DNA from: JBFHRE01 sp041746105
GTDB taxonomy: Bacteria; Actinomycetota; Acidimicrobiia; Spongiisociales; ZC4RG35
Direction: 5' to 3'
Length of the DNA stretch: 64,000 bases
NCBI GenBank assembly: GCA_041746105.1
Contig: JBGTHP010000025.1
Location: 186,001-250,000, forward strand
Below are positions 51,225 through 60,300 of this stretch, one piece after another. A model generated the notes under the pieces. The model ran no database searches. It was not told the DNA's origin and was given only the letters and a program-made list of their open reading frames with translations. The translations under genes and the position numbers were made by a program. Each line of letters starts with the position of its first letter. Within the stretch, counting starts at the first letter, position 1.

Positions 51225-51743
51225 TCAGAGCTCGATTCTCTGGATCTCCCCCGTGTCCTCCAACCGAAGCGCCGGCATGAGAAGAAGGGGGCAAGCCGTC
51301 CGCTCCATCACCCTCGCGGACACACTCGTCCACGCCTGCTCGGTGAAAAGGCGTCTCGTGGCCCCCATGATCACCAGGTCGGAGCGCATGGTTGCCGCCG
51401 TGGCCAGAATCGCGTCCACGGTGTTGGCTCCTTCGACAAAACGTGAGCTTGGAGTGCGCCCGATCGAGCGCAGCACCGACATCATCGGCTCGACCACCCT
51501 ACGGCCCCGCTCCTCGAGGTAGGCGAGGGCCTTGAGTTCGGCTGTGTGAGAGTCAAGGCTGGCGTCGTCGAGAAAAGATCGTCGTTCGTCTTCATCCATG
51601 GAGTCGAGGAAAGTACGGGGGACCTCGATCACGGTCATCACCGTGACGGTTCCGTTTTCGCCGAGCAATTGTTCGCACAACGCTGCAGTCGGGGACGGGT
51701 TGAGCACGCCGGATGTGGCGATGAGGATGTCCACACGGTGCAC
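51225..51743 (-). CDS. Universal stress protein (UspA family)
   Basis: A 172-residue single Usp domain. It starts from a GTG at 51743 as MHRVDILIATSG, with the first beta strand, then a long helix/linker insert, VVEPMMSVLRSIG, a LATAATMRSDLVIMGATRRL block equivalent to the family's GSRG-loop region, and a terminal strand MERTACPLLLMP. The ATP-binding GxxGS(x)xxxxxV motif is only partly matched (MGATRRLFTEQAWTSVSARVM), so nucleotide binding is uncertain. Divergent from the flavin reductase gene. Confidence 0.75.
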   Translation of the reverse strand: MHRVDILIATSGVLNPSPTAALCEQLLGENGTVTVMTVIEVPRTFLDSMDEDERRSFLDDASLDSHTAELKALAYLEERGRRVVEPMMSVLRSIGRTPSSRFVEGANTVDAILATAATMRSDLVIMGATRRLFTEQAWTSVSARVMERTACPLLLMPALRLEDTGEIQRIEL

Positions 51744-51808
51744 ATTAGGTCCCCGTGCACATTGTTCGTCGAACGGTAGTCTCGCGGGCTAGCGAGATTT
51801 GGAGAGCA

Positions 51809-52312
51809 ATGACCGTGGAAGACGAGGTTCTCAACAAGGTGACCTGGAAGATTCCGAACGCGCTGGCGCTGGTCGGCTCCAGGCACGGTGACGAGTGGAA
51901 CGGCATGACCACATCGTGGATAATGCAGGTCTCGATGGAGCCGGTGTTGATCGCCATCGCAGTAGACAACAAGGCGGTCACGCACCGATTGATCGGCGAA
52001 AGCCGGGCATTCAGCGTCAATTTGTGGTCGTCGGAGGACACCAAGATCTTCGTCAAGTTCAGCAAGCCGGCAACGTATGACGACGGGACACTCAACGAAC
52101 GCCCGGTGACAACGGCGTCCACCGGTGCTCCTATCTTCTCAGAAGCGATTGCCTGGATGGATTGCGAAGTGCGTTCGGACATCGACTACGGAACTCACAC
52201 TCTGTTCGTCGGCGAGGTAGTTGATGCAGGTATCCGCGATGACGAAACACGGGCCGCCGCGATTTCCGACACCCGAATGAAGTACGGCGGTGTGAAGCGG
52301 GGTGGACATTGA
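51809..52312 (+). CDS. Flavin reductase-like domain protein
   Basis: A 167-residue FMN-binding split-barrel protein of the flavin reductase (DIM6/NTAB) family. KIPNALALVGSRHGDEWNGMTTSWIMQVSMEP is the first half (recognisable as the T-x-x-W-x-x-q-v-S-x-x-P pattern), followed by FSVNLWSSEDTKIFVKFSK and HTLFVGEVVDAG. These proteins supply reduced FMN or act as FMN oxidoreductases. GGAGAG lies just before the ATG at 51809. It begins a co-directional group with the SDR and the F420 genes. Confidence 0.82.
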   Translation: MTVEDEVLNKVTWKIPNALALVGSRHGDEWNGMTTSWIMQVSMEPVLIAIAVDNKAVTHRLIGESRAFSVNLWSSEDTKIFVKFSKPATYDDGTLNERPVTTASTGAPIFSEAIAWMDCEVRSDIDYGTHTLFVGEVVDAGIRDDETRAAAISDTRMKYGGVKRGGH

Positions 52313-52375
52313 GTCATCGTTTTCCCCGGCGTCACCGACGGACGGCGGTCGCCGTTGGAACGAGAGGCTCCGGTC

Positions 52376-53140
52376 GTGGCTGTTGAGACCAAGGTGGCAA
52401 TCGTCACCGGTGCCAGTCGCGGCATCGGGCATGCCACGGCGGCCGAGTTGCTCGCTGCCGGCGCCAAAGGGGTCACCATCACCGGGAGAAAATCCGACAC
52501 GCTGGAGCAGGCCGCGGCGGAGCTGGTGTCGCAAGGGTTCGCCGCCGACAGAGTCCTGGCGGTAGCAGCCAGAGCAGACTCGGAGGAAGACGCAGATCGT
52601 GCGGTGTCTGCCACGATCGAACGATTCGGATCGCTCGACATCCTGGTCAACAATGCCGGGACCAATCCTTCGCCCGGACCGTTGATGGAGGTAGAACTGG
52701 GAGCGATCGACAAGACCTGGGCTGTGAACCAGAGGGGCCCGCTGCTCTGGACGCGGGCAGCATGGCGAGAATGGATGAGTGCACACGGTGGTTGTGTGGT
52801 GAATGTTGCGTCCGTTGGCGGTCTCAGGCCCGCTCCGGTCTTGGGGGCCTACAACATCTCAAAAGCAGCACTGGTGTTCATGACCCACCAACTGGCATTC
52901 GAACTGGCTCCAGACATTCGAGTCAACGCGGTCGCTCCTGCCGTTGTAAAAACTCGGCTGTCTGAGATGTTGTGGAGCGGCAACGAGGAATCGGCGGCCG
53001 CGACCCATCCCCTCAACCGATTGGGTGAAACCAGTGATGTCGCCAAGGCGATCACTTTCCTTTGTGAATCCGACTGGATCACCGGTGTCGTCCTGCCGGT
53101 CGATGGTGGCGTTGTTGGAGCTTCGGCGAGCATGGGATGA
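52376..53140 (+). CDS. Short-chain dehydrogenase/reductase
   Basis: A 254-residue classical SDR. KVAIVTGASRGIGHATA is the NAD(P) site, LVNNAGTN is the second motif, the catalytic Ser is in VNVASVGG, and YNISKAAL gives Tyr and Lys; the C-terminus has GVVLPVDGG. The start is set at a GTG at 52376 with GAGAGG eight nt upstream; a TTG at 52355 is an alternative. The stop overlaps the cofG ATG by 4 nt, so it is translationally coupled to F420 synthesis, though SDRs are not known parts of that pathway. Substrate unknown. Confidence 0.85.
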   Translation: MAVETKVAIVTGASRGIGHATAAELLAAGAKGVTITGRKSDTLEQAAAELVSQGFAADRVLAVAARADSEEDADRAVSATIERFGSLDILVNNAGTNPSPGPLMEVELGAIDKTWAVNQRGPLLWTRAAWREWMSAHGGCVVNVASVGGLRPAPVLGAYNISKAALVFMTHQLAFELAPDIRVNAVAPAVVKTRLSEMLWSGNEESAAATHPLNRLGETSDVAKAITFLCESDWITGVVLPVDGGVVGASASMG

Positions 53141-54282
53141 ACAAGCACCCCGCACCCGATCGGGAGTTGGCCATCGAGTATCTCGATGGCAGTCGCGACG
53201 CCAAAGGTTTGTTGACCGAGGCCAGGAGGCTGCGCGACGAGGGCAAGGGAAAGGTCGTCACCTACAGCCGCAAGGTGTTTGTGCCGCTGACGACGTTGTG
53301 TCGTGATTCTTGTTCGTATTGCACCTTTGCCAAGCCGCCCGGGGCGGGCGGGATGTATCTGGAGCCGGAGGAGGTGATGGCGGTTGCTTCTGCCGGTGAG
53401 GAACAGAAATGTACTGAAGCGCTGTTCACGCTCGGAGACCAGCCGGAAGCTCGCTGGCCCCAGGCACGAGAGTTCTTGGCCAGGCACGGCCACCAAACCA
53501 CTTTGGGCTACGTCAAGGAGATGACCGAACTGGTGAACAGCCAGACCTCCCTGTTTCCCCATGCCAATCCAGGGGTGATGGATGACACGACGATCCTGGG
53601 ACTTCGACCCTCCAACCCCAGCATGGGTCTGATGCTCGAAAACATCTCAGTGCGACTCCAGGAGGCGGGAATGCCCCATCACGGCGATTCCGACAAGGCG
53701 CCGGCGGTCAGAGTTGCCACGATCTCCGCAGCCGGGCGGCAAGGTGTGCCGTTCACAACCGGGATTCTCGTTGGCATTGGCGAGAACAACTCGGAGATCG
53801 TGGACTCCATCCTGGCAATCGCGGCCTTGAACGCGGAGTACGGTCACATCCAGGAGGTCATCGTTCAGAACTTCCGGGCAAAGGCCGACACCAGAATGCG
53901 TGGTCACGCCGAGCCGGTGCCGGCCTGGTTGGTGCGAGTGGTCGCGGTCACGAGGTGGCTGCTCGGTGCCACGATGAACATTCAGGTTCCGCCGAATCTC
54001 ACTGACAGGTTCGAGGCGTATCTCGATGCAGGGATCAATGACTGGGGCGGTGTCTCGCCGTTGACGATCGACTGGGTCAACCCTGAGGCGCCGTGGCCAC
54101 ATCTCGACGAGTTGGCGGCCAGGAGCAAGGATGCCGGCTTCGAGCTGCGACCCAGACTCCCGGTCTACCCAGAATTCATCGGAGAGTCGTGGCTGGACAA
54201 GGACATGTATGCCAAGGTTCTGGCTGCCACCGATCGTGATGGTTACGCCATGGCGCCACAAACACAGGAGTTGACGACGTGA
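53137..54282 (+). CDS. cofG: 7,8-didemethyl-8-hydroxy-5-deazariboflavin synthase subunit CofG
   Basis: A 381-residue radical SAM enzyme that, with CofH, makes FO, the deazaflavin core of coenzyme F420. The cluster motif CRDSCSYC occupies C55, C59 and C62, followed by GGMYLEPEEVMAVASAGEEQKCTEALFTLGD. VPFTTGILVGIGE, VIVQNFRAK, and NDWGGVSPLTIDWVNPE are conserved in CofG. In many actinobacteria CofG and CofH are joined as FbiC; here they are separate genes overlapping by 4 nt. It overlaps the upstream SDR stop in the same way. Confidence 0.92.
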   Translation: MNKHPAPDRELAIEYLDGSRDAKGLLTEARRLRDEGKGKVVTYSRKVFVPLTTLCRDSCSYCTFAKPPGAGGMYLEPEEVMAVASAGEEQKCTEALFTLGDQPEARWPQAREFLARHGHQTTLGYVKEMTELVNSQTSLFPHANPGVMDDTTILGLRPSNPSMGLMLENISVRLQEAGMPHHGDSDKAPAVRVATISAAGRQGVPFTTGILVGIGENNSEIVDSILAIAALNAEYGHIQEVIVQNFRAKADTRMRGHAEPVPAWLVRVVAVTRWLLGATMNIQVPPNLTDRFEAYLDAGINDWGGVSPLTIDWVNPEAPWPHLDELAARSKDAGFELRPRLPVYPEFIGESWLDKDMYAKVLAATDRDGYAMAPQTQELTT

Positions 54283-56135
54283 TCACTTTCTTGCGGGTTC
54301 GCCCTGCGACCCAGTTGAACGCGATCCTCGCTGCCACCCGGAGAAGGGAAGGCACCACCGCCGTCGAGGTCGACGCTCCCACCGCGGACGACATCGCCTC
54401 CGGGGCGGACGCGCGGGTTCTGGTGGTCGGAGCGGCGGTTGGCGAGGCCGAACCTGCCTCGTGGGTGGTGAACCCCACCGTCGCCATCGAACTCGTCGGC
54501 CGCGGTGTTGACGGCTGGCGAATCACGGTTGTCGACGAGGGGACCGCAGAGGAGGTGCTCGATGCCGTTGCCCGTTCCCGGGCAGCTTTTTTGCGCACCG
54601 GCCGTTCCCAGGTCGCTCAGGCCGTATCCAGACTCGACCTCCCCGGCATCACGACGGTTGTTTCGGTCTACTGCGACGACGTTGATCAGGCACAAGAGGC
54701 CGTTGCATCCGGGGCCAAGGATCTTCTGCTTCGAGATTGGGATCTCTCGCAAATCGGGGAGTTGCGCGGCGCCCTCACAGACCACTCGGTGGTCGAACGA
54801 ACCGCTTTCCCTCCGGGGGTCGAAATCGATCGGGCCAGGACGGTGCTGCCGAAGGCGATATTCACCGCCTGGCTCGCCCAGGTCGACGCCGGAGGGCGCG
54901 CCCGGCCCAGATATGAATGGGCTCCCGGCAAAGACATTCCGCCACCGGTCCCGACCCATCGCCTGTCCGCAGCGTGGGAAGACGCAGCGTGGGTCGCTTC
55001 TCCGGCGCCGTCGGCTCTGAGCGGGGCAGGGGGACTGCTGCCGATCCTGGAGCGGTCCCTGGGTGGTCAGCGCCCAACCCGAGCCGAGTTAGAACAGCTC
55101 TTTGCGGCATCCGGCGATGCAGTGGACGCCGTCGCATGGACCGCCGATCGCCTCCGTCAAAGGGCGGTCGGTGATGACGTGAGCTATGTGATCAACCGCA
55201 ACATCAATTACACCAACATGTGCTATTTCCGCTGCGGTTTCTGCGCGTTCTCCAAAGGTCCTCGGAGCCTGAACCTGAGAGGCGACCCCTATCTCATGGG
55301 GATCCCGGAGATCGTCTCGTGGGCAAAGGAGGCATGGGATCGAGGGGCGACCGAGGTCACACTCCAAGGCGGAATCCATCCTGAATTCACCGGCGATTTC
55401 TACGTTGGTGTGGTAGAGGCGATCAAAGCCGAATTACCGGAGATGCACATACACGGGTTCACGCCGCTCGAGATCTGGCAGGGCGCCGAAACTCTCGGTG
55501 TCTCCGTCAGGTCGTTCTTGACCCGCCTTCGCGACGCCGGATTGGGAACACTTCCAGGCACGGCGGCAGAGATCCTCGATGACGATGTTCGCGAACATCT
55601 ATGCCCCGACAAGATCCGAACGTCGCAGTGGGCGGAGGTGATGCTGACCGCACACGAACTCGGACTGAGGGCTACGGCCACGATCATGTTCGGTCACATC
55701 GACCACCATCGTTCTTGGGCGAACCATCTGGAGGCCATTCGGCGGATTCAGCTCGTCCACGGAGGGTTCACCGAGATGGTGCCTCTTTCGTTCGTCCATA
55801 TGGGTTCGCCGATATTTTTGCGGGGCCAAGCCCGTCCAGGCCCGACCTGGGACGAGGTGGTCTTGATCCATGCAATTTCCCGGATTGCATTTGACGGCGT
55901 GATCCCCAACATTCAGGCCTCGTGGGTGAAACTCGGTTTGGCTGGAGCGGGCCGGTTGCTCGATGCCGGTTGCAACGACCTCGGCGGAACACTCATGGGC
56001 GAGATCATCACTCGCTCTGCCGGCGCAGAGCATGGGCAGGAGTTGGCTCCCCATGAGTTCGAATCCGCGATCAGGGCGGCCGGGCGCACCCCGGTCCTGC
56101 GCAACACGGTTTATCAGGTACTCGAGCGGAGATGA
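54279..56135 (+). CDS. cofH: FO synthase subunit CofH with a ~240-residue N-terminal extension
   Basis: A 618-residue protein. Residues about 260-618 are CofH, a radical SAM enzyme that joins tyrosine-derived radical chemistry to the ribitylpyrimidine in FO synthesis: NINYTNMCYFRCGFCAFSK contains the cluster Cys C315, C319 and C322; TLQGGIHPEF, LGTLPGTAAEILDD, TATIMFGHIDHHRSW and NDLGGTLMGEIITRSAGA follow. CofH alone is usually about 350-400 residues, so the first 240 residues are extra. They hold beta/alpha patterns (ARVLVVGAAVG, WRITVVDEG, TTVVSVYCDDVDQAQEAVASGAKDLLLRD) with no family I can name. The GTG-type start overlaps cofG by 4 nt. Confidence 0.88.
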   Translation: MITFLRVRPATQLNAILAATRRREGTTAVEVDAPTADDIASGADARVLVVGAAVGEAEPASWVVNPTVAIELVGRGVDGWRITVVDEGTAEEVLDAVARSRAAFLRTGRSQVAQAVSRLDLPGITTVVSVYCDDVDQAQEAVASGAKDLLLRDWDLSQIGELRGALTDHSVVERTAFPPGVEIDRARTVLPKAIFTAWLAQVDAGGRARPRYEWAPGKDIPPPVPTHRLSAAWEDAAWVASPAPSALSGAGGLLPILERSLGGQRPTRAELEQLFAASGDAVDAVAWTADRLRQRAVGDDVSYVINRNINYTNMCYFRCGFCAFSKGPRSLNLRGDPYLMGIPEIVSWAKEAWDRGATEVTLQGGIHPEFTGDFYVGVVEAIKAELPEMHIHGFTPLEIWQGAETLGVSVRSFLTRLRDAGLGTLPGTAAEILDDDVREHLCPDKIRTSQWAEVMLTAHELGLRATATIMFGHIDHHRSWANHLEAIRRIQLVHGGFTEMVPLSFVHMGSPIFLRGQARPGPTWDEVVLIHAISRIAFDGVIPNIQASWVKLGLAGAGRLLDAGCNDLGGTLMGEIITRSAGAEHGQELAPHEFESAIRAAGRTPVLRNTVYQVLERR

Positions 56136-56162
56136 TCGATGCGGGGACTGTCGCGGGACGAG

Positions 56163-57368
56163 TTATTTGCCCCCCGACAGCGGATAACCCGGCCGTCCCC
56201 TGGCGATCCAGTCGTCGAATGCGACCCCGGTTCCCACATCATGTCCAACCCCCGAAGACATGATGTAGCGGTGATGGAGCAGGTCGCAGTACGCCTGAAT
56301 CGGATCGACCATGTTGTCGAGATTGCGGAGCTTTTCCAACATCGGCTCGAAAGCGGAAATGCGCCAGCGGATTGCGGCAACACTCTTGCCGGTCGGTGAG
56401 TCGGCGCCCTGAACGGCTTGGAAGTAGTTGAGATCGGCCAGGATCTGTCTTGCCTGGTGTTCGAGCGAATCGACCCCGGTCAATTCCTTCAACCGGCTCG
56501 AGTGGAACGTCCGGCTGCCGACGTGGAGCCTCACCTTCAATCGAGAGCCGCCGTCAGTGATCGGGATCAGATCGATCTCCGAGACATCAAATCCCAGGTC
56601 GTTGAGCCGTCGCACCCGATCGGCGATTCGATAACGCTCGTCCGGTTGGATCACATCCTGGGTAGTGAGCTCTGCCCACAGTGACTCGTAGACGGAGGCG
56701 ATTGCATCCCCCAGTTCCAGGTCGGCGTCGTCGAGGTCGCCCCCGGCTTCGGCCGCGATGTCGGCCATCCCGCCGGCCACGTTCATGATCATGATCTCCA
56801 AGTCCTCTGCCCGCCGACCATCGCTGATGGTGGACTCCTCGTATATCTCGGCCGTCTCCCCATCCACCATGATTGTCTCGATCGCCTCGGCGTCGAAGCG
56901 GTACAGGACGTTGCTCAGCGAGCAGTCCCCCCAGAACACCCCAGCCAGGTGAAGCTCAACCAGGAGTTCGGCGAAGGCGTTGATCATCTGCTGTCGCCTC
57001 GGTCCGAACCCTGGCCCGGCCAGCAGCTCCCGATATGAAAACGAGAAGGGTTCATACTCCGTGATCAAGGCGGCCGACTGTTCGGCATGGGGATCTAGAT
57101 GGCGTCGCTCGACGATACCCACGGGGCGGACCGCCGACTTACCGAACGCTTCGAGGGCACGTAGGACTTCGTAGTCCTGGCGAGCCGCCCGGTTCGACAA
57201 CTCCTTTATGGCATAGATGCCGCGTGGATACTGGAAAAAGCGAACCTGATGCCGCGAAATACCCTTGGGCAGTTCGATCATGTGTGGCGCTTGCCAGGTG
57301 ATTATCGAATCGTCCCAAGGAAGGTCGAGAAAGTCGGGGTGCCCCGAACGTATGGTCAACTCCGCCAT
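56163..57368 (-). CDS. DUF4032-type protein with kinase-like core
   Basis: A 401-residue actinobacterial protein of the DUF4032 type. The motif HLAGVFWGDCSLSNVLYRFD followed by ETIMVDGETAEIYEE resembles the catalytic loop and metal-binding Asp of aminoglycoside-kinase-like folds (HxDCxxxN, DxE), while EVLRALEAFGKSAVRPVGIVE and ITEYEPFSFSYREL fit the N-lobe and hinge. A helical C-terminal domain follows. The substrate is unknown. The ATG at 57368 lies 29 nt after the lhr stop; a longer frame through lhr is rejected. It is convergent with cofH. Confidence 0.75.
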   Translation of the reverse strand: MAELTIRSGHPDFLDLPWDDSIITWQAPHMIELPKGISRHQVRFFQYPRGIYAIKELSNRAARQDYEVLRALEAFGKSAVRPVGIVERRHLDPHAEQSAALITEYEPFSFSYRELLAGPGFGPRRQQMINAFAELLVELHLAGVFWGDCSLSNVLYRFDAEAIETIMVDGETAEIYEESTISDGRRAEDLEIMIMNVAGGMADIAAEAGGDLDDADLELGDAIASVYESLWAELTTQDVIQPDERYRIADRVRRLNDLGFDVSEIDLIPITDGGSRLKVRLHVGSRTFHSSRLKELTGVDSLEHQARQILADLNYFQAVQGADSPTGKSVAAIRWRISAFEPMLEKLRNLDNMVDPIQAYCDLLHHRYIMSSGVGHDVGTGVAFDDWIARGRPGYPLSGGK

Positions 57369-57397
57369 GGTTCCATTTTGGCTCGCTCGAACGACGA

Positions 57398-60300
57398 TCA
57401 GCGTTTTGCCCTGAGACCTCGATGCCCTGGCACAAAACCGGCCTCCATCAGCGGCCGGTACCAATCCGAGGTTGCAACCGGTTGACCGTTGACGGTCTCG
57501 ACCGAGAAGGTGCGGACCAGAGTTGCCTGGTCGTGGAGAACGCGAACGGTGGCGGGCGCGGGATCGGCGAAGGCATGTAGTCGAGTGCGGTGATGAAAGC
57601 AGGCGAGTGCGCCGGCGCTGAGCACGACGCTGGCGCCCGCAGTTCGTGCAAGACGACCCGACTCGACTTTCGGCCATGAGATGGCGTTTCCGAAAGGGTT
57701 CGCCGGATCGGTCGCGGCAAGTAGAAGTGTTGACCCGTGCTGTTCGTTCCTGAGACGATCGACGGCTCCGGGTAGGGCGAACTGAGCCCCTCCCAACCCT
57801 TCGATGAAATAACCTCTGCGGAGCATCCCCCTGTCTTCTAACTGGCTCAGAACCGGATAGATGGCGCTGAAACCACCTGGAAGTCGCTCGATTCCCATGG
57901 CGGCTCTGGTCAGGACTCCGTGCCGGTCGAGAAGGCTCCTTGCCCAGTCGAGCGTACGCTCGGTATCGTCGGCCGGCGGCGTGTTCACCATCGCCCAACG
58001 GCCTGCGACCCTGGGCGAGAACGTCGAGGACAGGGGACCACGAGCGCGCGCCTGACGCCTCCGACGATCGACGAACGCCCGCAACGGCGCCATCGAGTCG
58101 TTCGTCAGTTCCCCGGCCCAGACGAGATCCCACAGTGCATCCGAGACGGCCTCTGGGTCGCCGCCGCCGATACCCGAATACAGGTCGGAGAAGAACAGTG
58201 CCCCACGTCCCCCGAGGTGGCTGCGAATGGCGTCGTGGATGGGCCTCTCCGGACGGGTCGGCTCGAAATCGGGCAACAAACCGATGTCGCTCCGGCGGGT
58301 GATGACGATTCGACCGTCGTTGGGTCCGATCGCTCCCCGGCCGAGCCAGACGAATTCTCCGGACAGGAGCGCCTCGTCGAGAAGGCTGCCCCCATCTCGC
58401 ACCCGGCGGCCGAGGATCTCCCGTTCGAAAACGGACGCCGGCATTTCATGTCCGCGAAGGCGCAGGAGGGCATCATTGAGCGCACGAACTCCTGAAGGAG
58501 GGCGATCGGTCACGCCGTGCCAGGCCGGGAGAAATCGACCGAGTGTGTCTGTTTCAACGGCCTCGACTTCGGCTCTGAGGGCGGCGAGAGTTCGGCGTTT
58601 GAGGCGACGCAGCACCTCACGGTCCACCCACTGGCCGTGTCCGGCGGTGAAGCCACCCTTTATGAGTAGCCCGTCGGAGGCCAGGCGCTTGAGACAGTCG
58701 TTCACCACCCCAATCGGCAAGCCGAGAGAGGTTGCGACCACTTCCGCCTCGAAGGGCGAATGAGTCCGCGCGAATCTTCCGACGACGTCACCGAGTGGGT
58801 CGGAAACGGATTCGAGAAACACAGAGGGAACACCCAGAGGGACCTGGGTTCCGAGAGCATCTCGCAACCGGCCGGCGTCCTCGACGGCTGCCCAACGATC
58901 AACTCCACCAACCCTGACGCCAATCAGCCGCCCGCTGAGCCGCAACTCCTCGATGGCGACCGTCACATCGGTTTCGACGGTTCTTGCTTCGATCTCGGTG
59001 ACGGAAAGCGGGCCGATTCGTCGGACGAGGTCGGCGACGCCTTCTATTCCGCTCAACGGTCGCGTCAGGTGTTGGAGTTCCTCCTCGAGCGCGGAGATGA
59101 CGGCGGGATCGAGAAGATCTGCCATCTGACCGTCACCCAGGAGCTCGGCCAACAAACCCCGGTCGAGGGTCAGTGCGCTTGCTCTGCGTTCTGCCAGGGG
59201 GGTGTCTGCCTCATACAAGAAGGCAGCGACAAACGCGAACAGAAGGGACGAGGCAAAGGGCGACGCCGAGTTGGTCTCCACATCGACGAGGCGGATCTGG
59301 CGATCGGAGAGTTGGGTCATCAGGTTCGTCAGACCAGGCAGATCGAAGTCGTCCTGCAAGATCTCCCGATAGGTCTCGAGGACGATGGGAAAGTCTCCAA
59401 ACTGCCTGGCAACGGCGAGAAGATCGGCCGACCTCCTTCGCTGGAGCCAGAGGGGAGTTCGCTGATTTGGACGCCGCCGTGGCAGCAAGAGTGACCGGGC
59501 GGCGGCCTCCCGGAACCGGGCGGCGAACAACGACGACTCGGCCATCTGTTCGAGCAACAGGTCGTGGATCTCGGCAGGGTCCAACAGCAGTTCGGCGGTA
59601 TCGCTGACCTCGTCGGAATCAGGGAAACGAAACGCGATTCCGTCATCGCTCCAGATCACGTCGATGTCAGAACGGCCGCCGCTCAGCCAACGTTGCCGGA
59701 GCGCCATCGCCCACGGCGCATGAACCCTGGCGCCGAAGGGAGAAAGGATCACCACCCTCCAGTCCCCGATCTCGTCTCGAAACCGCTGGACAACGATGGT
59801 CTTGTCGCTTGGCAGGACACCGGCGGCCTCCAGTTCCTCATCGAGGTAGGCGCTGAGATTGGATGCCGCCAGGCGGTCCAATCCGTACCGGTCGATGAGG
59901 GTCTTCTCGCGAACCGGCGCCTCGATCGCCGACATCTCCCTGATGAAAGCCCCCAGCCTCTTTCCGGTTTCAAGCGATCGGCCGAGCGAGTCACCGTGCC
60001 AGAAAGGCATTTTGGCGGTGGGATCGCCTGGGGCGGGCGTCACCTCCACCCTGTCTGGGCCGATCGACTGAATCCTCCATGCGGTCGAGCCGAGGAGAAA
60101 GACATCTCCAACCCTCGACTCATAGACCATTTCTTCATCGAGTTCGCCCACTCTGCTTCCATCGGGCAGCGACACCCTGAACAGCCCACGATCGGGAATG
60201 GTGCCGGCGTTGGCGATCGCGATCTGACGGGATCCGGGGCGTGCTTCAATGGCGCCCGATTGCCGATCCCACACCAGTCGGGGTCTGAGTTCTGCGAAAA

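Noticed and set aside
57369..58133. Upstream extension of the DUF4032 gene
   Set aside because: The extra N-terminal part overlaps lhr in another frame and is Arg/Ser-rich with no motif; the ATG at 57368 matches the family start.
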